The notes below the pieces were generated by a model that worked only from the letters and a program-made list of their open reading frames with translations, searched no databases and was not told the origin of the DNA. Below, one piece after another: positions 39,305-48,729 of a stretch of DNA of 64,000 nt. A program made the translations under genes and the position numbers. Each line of letters begins with the position of its first letter. Positions within the stretch are counted from its first letter, which is position 1. Source of the DNA: Candidatus Hinthialibacteria bacterium OLB16 (GTDB lineage Bacteria > Hinthialibacterota > Hinthialibacteria > OLB16); the NCBI GenBank assembly GCA_001567115.1, contig LMZT01000020.1, positions 25,690 to 89,689 on the forward strand. Direction: 5' to 3'.

Positions 39305-40655
39305 ATGAATTTGAGAACACGCTGTTCAACATTGTGGGTTGTACTCATGGCCATGACCTGTGTTTTGACCGCAACCAGCTGCTGGGCTGATTCAGTCCTC
39401 AAGGCTTTTGTTGAGAAACCCGATCCCACGACACACTGGGAAATTGTCGGTTCAGCAACGGAAGAGGGTGTGACTGTCTATAATATTCTGCTCACCTCAC
39501 AGACCTGGCGCGATATCCCCTGGAAACATCATCTCGCCCTGGTTGTTCCCGAAAAGAAAAAAAGACACGAAACATGCCCTTCTGTTCATCAGTGGTGGCA
39601 GCCTGGATGAAAATGGGAATCCCAGGATTAAAAATAAATCCGATGAAATCGCACGAATCGGCAAGATCGCCACTCTGACCGGTTCACCGGTCGCTGTTCT
39701 TGGCCAGGTTCCGAACCAGCCCCTTTATGGCGGTAAAAAAGAGGATGACCTGATCTCCTACACCTATGACCAATATGTTAAGACAGGCGACAATACCTGG
39801 CCGCTTCTCCAGCCCATGGTCAAAAGCGCAGCCAGGGCGATGGATGCTGTCCAGGATGTCGCCAAAACCAAAGCGGGAGTTACAGTGGAAAAATTTGTCG
39901 TTTCCGGCGCCTCCAAGCGTGGATGGACCACCTGGCTGACCGGGGCTGTCGAGCCGCGTGTGGCCGCCATCGCCCCGATGGTGATCGATACCCTCTATTT
40001 TGAAAAACAGATGCCCCATCAGCTCGAAAGCTGGGGCAAATACAGTGAACAGATCGAGGATTACACCCGCCTGGGACTTCAGGAAAAACTGGCCTCAGAT
40101 GAAGGCAAATCCCTTCGCCAGATTGTAGATCCTTATTCTTTCGTTGACTCTCTGACCATGCCCAAACTCCTTTTCATGGGGACCAATGATCCCTATTGGG
40201 TGGTGGATGCAGTCAAGTTTTATTACGATGATCTCAAAGGCGATAAAGGCATTCACTATGTGGCCAATGCCGGCCATGGCCTGAAGGATGGGAAAGAAGC
40301 CATCGAGAACCTTGCCGCCTTCTTTGCCACCATCGCCACCGGCAGGAAGGATCCAACCCTCAACTGGAAAACAAATGTCGAGAATGGCAAGGTTACAGTC
40401 AATCTGACAGCCAATGTCGATGCGGTTTCAGGGAAACTCTGGACTGCCACACAGAGTGACCGGGATTTCCGGGATGCCACCTGGACCAGCCAGGGGCTTG
40501 ATTCAGATGATTCCCGGGCGGCTACAGTCTCTGTTCCATTGCCAAAAGAGGGCTTCAAAACCTTCTATGTTGAGGCCTTTTTCCCAAGCCCGCTTGGCGG
40601 AGACTGGTCGAAATGCACCCGGGTTTTTGTTCTTGATAAAAACGGAATTCTTTGA
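39305..40655 (+). CDS. PhoPQ-activated-type secreted hydrolase (frameshifted in the assembly)
   Basis: About 449 residues with a signal peptide (VVLMAMTCVLTATSCWA). Matches the PhoPQ-activated pathogenicity-related family (PqaA), an alpha/beta-hydrolase group: nucleophile Ser in FVVSGASKRGWTTW, Asp in FMGTNDPYWV, His in VANAGHGLKDG. The frame breaks in a run of seven A (39557-39563): VVPEKK continues in the next frame as KDTKHALLFISGG, so one A is extra. Despite the family name, such proteins occur widely in environmental bacteria; the substrate is unknown. Confidence 0.85.
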
Positions 40656-40734
40656 CCCCATCTTTTTGTAATGGCCAAAGGAAGGATTTGCTATTATCCT
40701 GTTTGATGAAACTCGATTGAAGGAATCAAATGCT

Positions 40735-42561
40735 ATGATCGATCTGAACCGGTCCGTTCCGGGAAACTCTCCCCTTCGTGGCGGGCATACATTCCTGATC
40801 CCTGTTATGGGAACTGGATTTACAGTCGATACCCCGTTGAAAGTGGCTCGTTACGGGATTTCATCGGTCGTCTCGATTGTTGATGACAGCCTCGCGGAAA
40901 ATGTGCGGCGGTATCATTCAAACCGGCTTGGTGAACCATTTGAGCCGATCGAAGAGCGCGAGGAAGATTCGCGTGCGCGGAGGATTACCGCTTATCTGAA
41001 CTTCCTCCAGAGAATGATTCAGAAGCAGGTCGAGCAGCTGAAGTCATCACCATTCGAGCCTGGCAGCGAAATCACCCGTTATTACAGCCTCCTTCCCGAT
41101 GGGCCGCTCAAAGATCTTTATAACCGCATGTGCGCCAGTGGAGATGAGGCCACATGCCTCGCTCTTCAGGCTCAGCTGCGCGAGCTTGCCGAACCCGGAA
41201 GCATCGATGTCAACATCATGACCAAGGTGGACCGGGATCATTACAAGAATGGAGTCAAGCTTCCACCTGAATTCAGCGATGCCCTGTCTTCCATGCGGGG
41301 GTTTGCACGCAGTGATCTCTCCTCCGGGGTTGTTCTTTCCGCCGGGCTGAATCAGAGGCTTTATTCCTATATCGCCCAGTTCGAGGATTTCTTCCCCAAT
41401 CCGGAAGGATTCCTGAAAAAGAAGATTATCCTCAAAGTCAGCGATTTCCGTTCGGCTGAAATCCAGGGCAAATTCCTCGCTAAAAAAGGCATCTGGATTT
41501 CGGAGTATCGAATCGAGTCGGGCCTGAACTGTGGCGGACATGCTTTCGCGACCAAAGGCCAGCTCATGGGGCCGATCCTTGAAGACTTCAAGAACAAGCG
41601 AGGACAGCTTACCCAGGAGCTGTTTGCGGTTTATAACAAAGCCCTGGCTTCCCTGGGGAGGCAGCAGATGGATCGCCCCGGAGAAGTCCGGGTCACTGTC
41701 CAGGGCGGGATCGGCACCTCTATCGAGCATTCCTTCCTTCTTCGCTATTACGAAGTGGACAGTGCCGGCTGGGCCACTCCTTTCCTCCTGGTGCCGGAAG
41801 TGACCAATGTCGATCCGGAGCACCTGGAGAAGCTCTCCCGCGCGGGTGAAGAAGATGTCTACCTGAGCGATAGCTCTCCCCTGGGTGTCCCCTTCTGGAA
41901 CCTCAGGATTTCTACTTCAGAGCAGGAGCGTGAAAGGCTCATCGAGGAAGGCCAGCCCGGCAGTCCCTGTCCCCGGAAATATCTTGTGTCCAATACCGAG
42001 TTCACTTCGGTTCCGATCTGCCTCGCATCGCAAACCTATGTCAAAAAGAAGCTGAGAAGCCTCGATCAGGAACCTTTGCCAGGGAACCACCTCCAGCGTT
42101 TGCGGGAGTATGTCCTCGGGAAATCCTGCTTGTGCCGTGACCTTGCGGGAGCCTTCGAGCGCATCACGGGAATAAACCCGGCTGCAACTCCGGCAGTCTG
42201 CTGCGGCCCCAACATCATCAACTTCAATAAGATTGCCAGCCTCGAGGAGATGGTCGGTCATATTTATGGGCGCCTTTCCCTCCTCAGCAATCCAGACCGG
42301 CCTCACATGTTCATCAAAGAACTTGGCCTCTATATCGATTTTCTTCGCAAGGAAATCGATAAGTACATCGATGGCCTCTCTTCCCACACCCCGAGCTACT
42401 TCCAGGAGTTCAAAGAAGGGCTGCGCAGCGGGATTGAATATTACCGGAACCTTGTCGACCGGCTGGATCACTCGGAGCAACCAGGTTTTGTCGAGAAATT
42501 GACCGCACTGGCACAGGAACTGGAGTGGATTCCATCTGCTGAAGCCACAGCACCTGTCTGA
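40735..42561 (+). CDS. Unrecognised conserved-looking protein, possible FMN-type barrel with Cys-rich C-terminus
   Basis: 608 residues, no signal peptide or membrane helix. The opening, FLIPVMGTGFTVDTPLKVARYGISSVVSIVDD, resembles the first strand of nitronate-monooxygenase or IMPDH-like barrels. NCGGHAF (residues 265-271) resembles their AGGH phosphate/catalytic motif, and VTVQGGIGTSIE their GGI loop. The C-terminal third holds spaced cysteines (412, 429, 465, 467, 489, 490) that could bind a metal or iron-sulfur cluster. I do not know its reaction. ATG at 40735 is 11 bases after AAGGA; an upstream TTG at 40717 is possible. Confidence 0.6.
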   Translation: MIDLNRSVPGNSPLRGGHTFLIPVMGTGFTVDTPLKVARYGISSVVSIVDDSLAENVRRYHSNRLGEPFEPIEEREEDSRARRITAYLNFLQRMIQKQVEQLKSSPFEPGSEITRYYSLLPDGPLKDLYNRMCASGDEATCLALQAQLRELAEPGSIDVNIMTKVDRDHYKNGVKLPPEFSDALSSMRGFARSDLSSGVVLSAGLNQRLYSYIAQFEDFFPNPEGFLKKKIILKVSDFRSAEIQGKFLAKKGIWISEYRIESGLNCGGHAFATKGQLMGPILEDFKNKRGQLTQELFAVYNKALASLGRQQMDRPGEVRVTVQGGIGTSIEHSFLLRYYEVDSAGWATPFLLVPEVTNVDPEHLEKLSRAGEEDVYLSDSSPLGVPFWNLRISTSEQERERLIEEGQPGSPCPRKYLVSNTEFTSVPICLASQTYVKKKLRSLDQEPLPGNHLQRLREYVLGKSCLCRDLAGAFERITGINPAATPAVCCGPNIINFNKIASLEEMVGHIYGRLSLLSNPDRPHMFIKELGLYIDFLRKEIDKYIDGLSSHTPSYFQEFKEGLRSGIEYYRNLVDRLDHSEQPGFVEKLTALAQELEWIPSAEATAPV

Positions 42562-42710
42562 TACATGGATGTCGCCGTGTGATTCTCAGCCCGGTGTCGG
42601 AGAGGCATTGGTAACAGATCAATCTGTATTGTGGCTGGAGAACCGGCTGCAATAAAATGAAACCACCCTGGTGGACATCCGATATCTATCAGTAAGGAGT
42701 TTTTCAAAAA

Positions 42711-43955
42711 ATGGTGACCCTCCGCCCGATCTTTTCATTCCTGGTAAAATCGACATTCCTTCTCCTCTGCTGCCCGATCCTGTCCTTCGCGTTGGAAATC
42801 AAGCTGAACGAAAAGCCGATTTATCAGGAACCACCTGTCTTCGTGAAATCCTGCCCGAATGGAATCCTCGAAAAGGTGGGCGAAGGAGATGATACGATCC
42901 AGATCGTCCACCTCTGGGGAACCCCCAGAGAGATGGGAAAAGCCCATGGCGAGCTGTTCAAAGAGGAAATCGCCGAACACCTCAAAAACATCAGCGAAGC
43001 GATGGCGCGGGATATGGGCGCCGATCTTTCAATACTCGACCATGTCTGGGCAGCCGCCAAACCTCATGTCAGCCCTTACTTCATTGAAGAAATGGAAGGC
43101 CTGGCCGAGGGGTGTGGTGTCGATGTTCAATCGGTGATTCGATCCAATATGATCGGTGAAGCCAGCGAGTGGCACTGTTCGCTGTTCGGCGCCTGGGGCA
43201 ATGCAACAAAAGAAACCGGGCACCTGCTCCAGCTGCGGTCTCTCGATTACGAGGTCAATGCCGGCATCCAGAAATATCCGGTCATTTTTGTTTATCATCC
43301 GAATCCGGGCCAGGGTCATGCCTTTGCCAATTTCAGCTGGGCGGGAGTTATCGGGGCTGTGACTGGAATCTCCTCCGAGCGCCTGGCGATCTCCGAAATC
43401 GGCGATGACTATGACAAAGCCAATGACACTTTCGATGGAATTCCCTTTGTTTTCCTCCTCCGTGACATCCTCCAGTTCGACCATTCCCTCGATGAAGCGA
43501 CCAGCCGGATCAAAAATGCCAAACGCACCACCTCTCTGATGTATGCTGTCGGAGATGGTGAGATGGGGCAGGCGCGTGCTTATCAGACCTCGCACACTCT
43601 GTGCAATGTGTATGACCCCGCCAACCTGGAACCCCTGGTCGATACCCACCCCCGGATCGATGATATCGTCTACTGGGGGATGAGCTGGAATGTGCCCGCA
43701 TTCGACAAACCGCTCCATGACATGCTCCAGAAACATTATGGAAAGCTCAATGGCGAAGTCGTGGTCCGTGAAATCCTGCCCACAGTTCGCACCGGCAACC
43801 TTCAGGTGGCGGTGTATGATCTGACAGACATGGTGGTCTGGACTGCCAATGCCCGTGCCGATGGTGAAAAAGGTCCACGCAATGCCTATGAACGCCAGTT
43901 TGTCAAAGTCGATATGAACAGCCTTTTCAACCGTGAAAAACCGACCCCTCAATGA
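42711..43955 (+). CDS. Secreted C45-type (acyltransferase/NAAA-like) peptidase
   Basis: 414 residues with a signal peptide (FLVKSTFLLLCCPILSFALE). The segment GTPREMGKAHGELFKEEI and the later EMEGLAEGCGVD are typical of the C45 / acyl-CoA:6-APA acyltransferase-like group of Ntn hydrolases. Cys156 in EWHCSLFGAWG is the likely nucleophile that becomes the new N-terminus after self-cleavage; AVTGISSERLAISE fits the following core. Amide bonds of lipids or small peptides are the usual targets. AAGGAG precedes the ATG. The next secreted protein gene starts 11 bases downstream. Confidence 0.75.
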   Translation: MVTLRPIFSFLVKSTFLLLCCPILSFALEIKLNEKPIYQEPPVFVKSCPNGILEKVGEGDDTIQIVHLWGTPREMGKAHGELFKEEIAEHLKNISEAMARDMGADLSILDHVWAAAKPHVSPYFIEEMEGLAEGCGVDVQSVIRSNMIGEASEWHCSLFGAWGNATKETGHLLQLRSLDYEVNAGIQKYPVIFVYHPNPGQGHAFANFSWAGVIGAVTGISSERLAISEIGDDYDKANDTFDGIPFVFLLRDILQFDHSLDEATSRIKNAKRTTSLMYAVGDGEMGQARAYQTSHTLCNVYDPANLEPLVDTHPRIDDIVYWGMSWNVPAFDKPLHDMLQKHYGKLNGEVVVREILPTVRTGNLQVAVYDLTDMVVWTANARADGEKGPRNAYERQFVKVDMNSLFNREKPTPQ

Positions 43956-43965
43956 CAGGACTCCG

Positions 43966-44724
43966 ATGCGCCCGGCTCCAACATTAGCCCGGCTTCTCTG
44001 TGCCTCTTTCCTGCTGCTGATTCCTTCTTTCAGCCAGGCTGTGGAACTCGTTTACCTCAAATCGGGCAGCACCCTGGTTGCCGAAGAGGTCCGCCAGAAT
44101 GTAAAACAGACCGAGGCCCTGCTGATCTCCGGAACAAAAGTAATTATTGATAATGCAGATATCGACCGGATTGCCACAGAAAGCACACCCCCAGTCGACC
44201 TTTCGAGAATTCAGATCGACCCGGAAAAAGCCCTGCCGGAAACCAAAGACCCCCTCGATTGGTGGCTGGATTACCGCACCCCGCCCGAAGAAACTATCTC
44301 AAAGCGAATTTTTCTGAGTTTCGAACAGCAGGTCGAACGAGGTGAGAAAAATCCCCTTGCGCGCAGCCTTGAGGATGTCAAATTCGCAAGAAAGAAGAGA
44401 GTCCCCCAGATTGAGTTTGCCGATTCGATCCTGTACCTGGGAATGGACCTGCAGTTCCATGACACACCCGGCATCACCTTCGAGGAAGCTTATAAACGCC
44501 TTCGTGCCCTGGAGCAGGCCCCGGCTCTGCAGGAGGTCATTGACCTGATCGCCCAGGTGCGCCGTTCCGCCCGGGATCCCCGCAAGGAACAGATTATCGC
44601 TGCGGCGATCGAACTGAGAGACCGCCTGGATCCCTCTTTCCAGTATCAGATCCTCCAGATCGAAGGACAGGCTGCACAGGCTGAACGGGAACGCAGGGGA
44701 ATCCACTCACTCCGTCGGCAGTAA
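43966..44724 (+). CDS. Secreted protein of unknown function
   Basis: 252 residues with a signal peptide (LLCASFLLLIPSFSQA). After it come a short beta segment (VELVYLKSGSTLVAEEV), an acidic linker and a mostly helical charged body, with FEEAYKRLRALEQAPALQEVIDLIAQVRR near the end. No catalytic motif seen. AGGA precedes the ATG at 43966, 11 bases after the C45 gene stop, so the two are probably cotranscribed and may act together. The facing radical SAM gene ends 16 bases away. Confidence 0.6.
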   Translation: MRPAPTLARLLCASFLLLIPSFSQAVELVYLKSGSTLVAEEVRQNVKQTEALLISGTKVIIDNADIDRIATESTPPVDLSRIQIDPEKALPETKDPLDWWLDYRTPPEETISKRIFLSFEQQVERGEKNPLARSLEDVKFARKKRVPQIEFADSILYLGMDLQFHDTPGITFEEAYKRLRALEQAPALQEVIDLIAQVRRSARDPRKEQIIAAAIELRDRLDPSFQYQILQIEGQAAQAERERRGIHSLRRQ

Positions 44725-44740
44725 AACTCAACAGGACCCA

Positions 44741-46002
44741 TCAGTTCCCTCTGCTGAACAGGCCACGCAGCTTCCTGCGGGTGAAGTACTGCTGAGCGAA
44801 AACACGCGCCTTGATCTGGCGGATTTTTTCGGCACGCGCAAAGCGTTTCGGATTATCTCCGAGAAACCGGCATTCATCCGGCAGGAGCACCAGGCTGACA
44901 TGGATGTTTGGAGCCAGTCCGATCGGCAGCCCTCTTTCCATGGTGGCGCTGTAAAGGCGTTCAAAGACAGGGAGCAGATCCTCTGAATTGGGAGGAGGGA
45001 ACTCCTCCATATCGGTGCCTTCAGTGGCCGGAACACACACACAGTGGGGATCGCCCCGATCGAGGTCATCCAGTCGATGGCGCGGATCGAGGCCTCCGGC
45101 GGCTCCAGACCGACTATGATTTCACCATTGGCGACCCAGGGATTCTTCCAGGTCCCCTTCCGGGATAACTGGGCACAGTATTCCACAGCATCGAGGTAGC
45201 GCTGCAACCCATACTCACGGTTTTTCCCCGGGCATATCTTTTCGAAAGTGTCCTGATCGAACAACTCGAAGCAGAATGACACCCGGTTCACTCCAATGGC
45301 CTGAAGGCGGTCGTATCGCGACAGATCATGGTGAGGCGGCGTCTGCACCCCGATGAACAGATCGGTTTCGGCTTTGATCCTGCGGATCATGGGTTCGAGG
45401 ATGTCGAGATAGGTTTCCCCTGTATAATGGCCGGTATTGAAATCAACATAGGTGATGCCTGTTTCCTCCCGGGCGGCATGGACCACATCCATGATGTCCT
45501 CGATGGTTTTATCGTCTGCGTCATCGTATCCCAGATTGAGGCCGACTGAGCAGAAACGGCAATTAACCCGCGGCGATTCTTTCCAGTATTCACAAACCGC
45601 CGCTGGATAGATGGCCAGGTATGTCCCCTGCAGTGTCCCAATCCGGTCCATGCGTTTTCCTGAGCGCGATTGCTGATCATACCAGAGCGGGCGCGGGGCG
45701 ATCCCCACCTCCACCAGCCTCTCCCCTTCGTAATGGACAAAATACCCATGCTGGTCGTGGATCAGCTCATACGGGCTGTCGGCAGCGAATTCCTCCGTAA
45801 CCGGGACATTGGTCCAGAGGTTTTCCGGGAGGATGAGCTCGATTCCGCTTCCCAACCCCGCACGGGTCCGCAGGATGGGCCTTCCATGCGTATCTTTGGG
45901 TAAACACCCTTCCGACAGACGGATCCCTTTGCAATACAGATCCAGTTTCAACCAGGCGGGATTTGTTCGATCGATCCCATTTCCATTCACGCAGCTTTTC
46001 AT
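44741..46002 (-). CDS. Radical SAM protein with unusual cysteine spacing (frameshifted in the assembly)
   Basis: About 420 residues. The cluster-binding cysteines appear as C137, C148 and C151 (CEYWKESPRVNCRFC), a CX10CX2C spacing in place of CX3CX2C. The barrel signature continues with DFNTGHYTGETYLDIL, TDLFIGVQTPPH, GVNRVSFCFELF and NGEIIVGLEPPEAS. After VCVFRPL the first frame runs into unlikely sequence; one more A at the AA/TT at 45020-45021 restores GTDMEEFPPPNSEDLL, ending at 44741. I use the ATG at 46002 with GGGAG 10 bases ahead. Reaction unknown. Confidence 0.75.
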
Positions 46003-46167
46003 GGTTTGAAAACTCCCAGTCACCTGTTCATGGCATCGGGTTATTTTACCTTACTTTTGCCGCCGAGGGCACCTCTTCCCAAGGTTGCCGATTCGCATAT
46101 CATCACCCCCTTGTTGATTGATGATTGGAGTCTGAAGGATATAATTCCTGGAAGGAGCAAGACCAGC

Positions 46168-47286
46168 GTGTTTGAAGAACAGCAGCAGATGGCGAAAGCC
46201 TCTTATCACGGGTGACCGAACTCGGAGGCCGTCTTTGACGTTGCCGGAAAACGGCAGCGCCTTTCCGAACTCGAAGCCTTCCTCGAACAACCGGATGTCT
46301 GGGGAAATCCCGCCAAAGCACAGGAAATCGGACGTCAGACCAAACGCCTCAAAGATGAAATCAACCGCCATTCCGGTATCAATGGCCGTGTCCATGACCT
46401 TCTCGCCCTGATCGAAATCGCTGAGGAGGAAGGCGCCGAGTCTGAGGCCCCTGAAATCGACAGAGAACTGAATCAGATCTCGGAATCGGTCGATTCGTAT
46501 GAACTCGAGTGCACCCTTTCCGGGGAGCACGATGCCGAAAACTGTTATCTCACGATCCATCCCGGGGCGGGTGGCACCGAGTCCTGCGACTGGGCTGATA
46601 TGCTTCTCCGGATGTACCTTCGTTATTTTGAACTGCGGGGCTACAGCATCGAAGTCATCGACCACCAGCCGGGAGATGAAGCCGGAGTGAAAAATGTCAC
46701 TCTATGGGTTAAAGGGGATTATGCCTTTGGAAGGCTTCGGGCCGAGCATGGCATTCACCGGCTGGTGCGGATTTCCCCCTTCGATTCCCAGAGCCGCCGC
46801 CATACATCCTTTACCTCGATCTCTGTGGTGCCGGAAATCGATGATGACATTGAAATAGAGATCGATGAAAAGGATTTGCGGGTCGACACCTATCGATCCA
46901 GCGGTGCGGGCGGCCAGCATGTCAACAAAACTGATTCGGCTGTCCGTCTGACCCACCTTCCCACAGGAATCGTGGTGTGCTGCCAGAATGAGCGCTCTCA
47001 GCACAAGAACCGTGCAACCGCCATGAAGGTTCTCCGTTCCAAACTGTACGAACTTCAGATCAAGGAGCAGGAGGAGCGTCTTGCCGCAGCCAGTGATGAG
47101 AAAAAGGAGATCGCCTGGGGGCACCAGATCCGTTCCTATGTTTTTCACCCCTATAACCTTGTCAAAGATCATCGTTCGGGGTATGAAACAAGCAATGTCA
47201 GCGGGGTCATGGATGGAAACCTGGATCCATTCATTGAATCTTACCTTCGCTGGCGCTTGGGAAAGGTTGTCCAGCAGGAACCCTGA
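46168..47286 (+). CDS. prfB: Peptide chain release factor 2 with programmed +1 frameshift
   Basis: About 370 residues. Recognises UGA/UAA: anticodon-like tripeptide SPF in VRISPFDSQSRRH, and peptidyl-tRNA hydrolysis motif GGQ in SSGAGGQHVNKT. The early part reads from a GTG at 46168 (AAGGAG 10 bases ahead) as MFEEQQQMAK, then SLLSRVTELGGRL up to the in-frame TGA of CTTTGAC (46233-46239); beyond it the +1 frame reads DVAGKRQRLSELEAFLEQPDVWGNP, as in all RF2. A separate one-base loss at the A run 46195-46197 is needed to join the GTG start to this region and is probably an assembly error. Confidence 0.93.
46224..46239 (+). promoter_or_regulatory. RF2 programmed frameshift site
   Basis: GGAGG (46224-46228), a four-base spacer, then CTTTGAC (46233-46239). 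The Shine-Dalgarno-like element close to CTT-TGA-C is the classic RF2 autoregulatory slip site: when RF2 is scarce, ribosomes pause at UGA and shift +1. Confidence 0.92.
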
Positions 47287-47526
47287 GAAGCCTGTTCTCC
47301 TCCATTCTGCTGATTTTTACATGCCAGGAATCATTAACTGAAAAACAGGCTTGAGATTCAGTGGCCATTTTATCCGGATGTGGATAGAATAGATTGTGGT
47401 CGGAGGGTGTGGGAAATTTTATCCGTATTGTTTTCGATAATCCGTTTCATTCTCACCCCTCCACCACCTTGTTTTGTTCGAAATCCGCCATCTCAGCCAC
47501 CCAGTTGACACAGGCATACCCTCCTC

Positions 47527-48585
47527 ATGCGTGTCGATGATTTTGATTACCCTCTTCCTGAGGAACTGATAGCGGATCGCCCTCCCCAAAATCGCGCAGA
47601 TTCCCGGCTGATGCTGGTGAACCGTGAAAAGAGCACGATCGAGCACCACTCCTTTCGGGATCTTCCAAGGCTTCTGCAGGCCGGAGATGTCCTTGTCTTC
47701 AATCACTCACGGGTCATACCCGCCAGATTATTCGGAACCAAACGTGGCGGGGGAGCCAGAATAGAAATTCTTCTTCTGGAAGAAAAAGGGGATCACTGCT
47801 GGGAGGCTCTGGCCCAAAGAGCCATCCGCCTCAATCCGGGAACCTGCATCGATTTCACGGATGGGGATTGCTGCCATGTGGCGGAAGTCCTTGGTGAAGG
47901 GCGGTTTATTCTTCGATTCTCTTTCCAGGGAACCTGGCTGGATTTCCTGAACCGGGTCGGTTCAGTTCCCATACCACCCTACATCCTGAAACAACGGGAA
48001 AAGTTACCGGCAGAAGAACAGCGTGCTCTGGCGGAGATCGATCGAGAGCGTTACCAGACCGAGTTTGCGGAGATTCCCGGTTCTGCTGCTGCTCCTACTG
48101 CCGGGCTGCATTTCGACCAACCCCTTCTGGCTGAATTGCGGACTCAGGGGCTTCAGCTGGCCAGTGTGGTCCTTCATGTCGGCCTGGACACCTTTTCTCC
48201 GGTAGTGGTTGAGCAGGTGGAAGATCATAAAATGAAAAGCGAGTGGTGTTACTGCCCCGGAGAAACTGCACAGCTCATAGAAGAAACATCCAGAAGGAAT
48301 GCTTCCCGTGTTATTGCTGTTGGAACAACCTCATGCCGAGCTATAGAGGCCTGTGCCCGCCTGGAATGGCCCGCCGACCCAATCCGGACCGCCCTGTTCA
48401 TCAAACCGGGCGACCCTTTTCTCGTGACAGAGGGCCTGTTGACTAATTTCCACCTGCCGAAAAGCACTCTCTTGATGCTGGTTTCGGCGTTTATGGGGAA
48501 TGACCTTCGAAAAAGAGCGTATGAGGCCGCTGTGAAAGAGAAATACCGCTTCTATAGTTACGGCGATGCCATGCTGATTATATAG
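47527..48585 (+). CDS. queA: QueA, tRNA preQ1 ribosyltransferase-isomerase
   Basis: 352 residues, full length. Transfers and isomerises ribose from SAM onto preQ1 in tRNA to give epoxyqueuosine. Family marks: FDYPLPEELIADRPPQNRADSRL, DVLVFNHSRVIPARLFG, PIPPYI, ERYQTEF, AAPTAGLHF, HVGLDTFSPV, VGTTSCRAIE and LLTNFHLPKSTLLMLVSAF. No clear Shine-Dalgarno precedes the ATG. A 10-base inverted repeat lies just after the gene (48590-48683). Confidence 0.95.
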   Translation: MRVDDFDYPLPEELIADRPPQNRADSRLMLVNREKSTIEHHSFRDLPRLLQAGDVLVFNHSRVIPARLFGTKRGGGARIEILLLEEKGDHCWEALAQRAIRLNPGTCIDFTDGDCCHVAEVLGEGRFILRFSFQGTWLDFLNRVGSVPIPPYILKQREKLPAEEQRALAEIDRERYQTEFAEIPGSAAAPTAGLHFDQPLLAELRTQGLQLASVVLHVGLDTFSPVVVEQVEDHKMKSEWCYCPGETAQLIEETSRRNASRVIAVGTTSCRAIEACARLEWPADPIRTALFIKPGDPFLVTEGLLTNFHLPKSTLLMLVSAFMGNDLRKRAYEAAVKEKYRFYSYGDAMLII

Positions 48586-48589
48586 GTCA

Positions 48590-48683
48590 TTGAAAAACCT
48601 GAGGCTGATTTCTGATCTTCCCTGCTGTGATGCTCACATAGAAATGTCCAGCCGTGGCTGTTAAGAGAATAGCGGTTTTTCAA
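48590..48683. repeat. Spaced perfect inverted repeat after queA
   Basis: TTGAAAAACC (48590-48599) is the exact reverse complement of GGTTTTTCAA (48674-48683), with 74 bases between. The right arm lies 47 bases before the next gene. The U-rich arm could act in termination after queA, but the long loop makes a simple terminator doubtful. Confidence 0.4.
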
Positions 48684-48729
48684 ATATGACGCGAAGTCTT
48701 GCGTTTCATTTCCTGAAGGGAGTTTGTTT

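Noticed and set aside
47288..47360. AAGCCTGTT/AACAGGCTT inverted repeat after prfB
   Set aside because: The arms are about 50 bases apart with no T-run; too weak to call a terminator.
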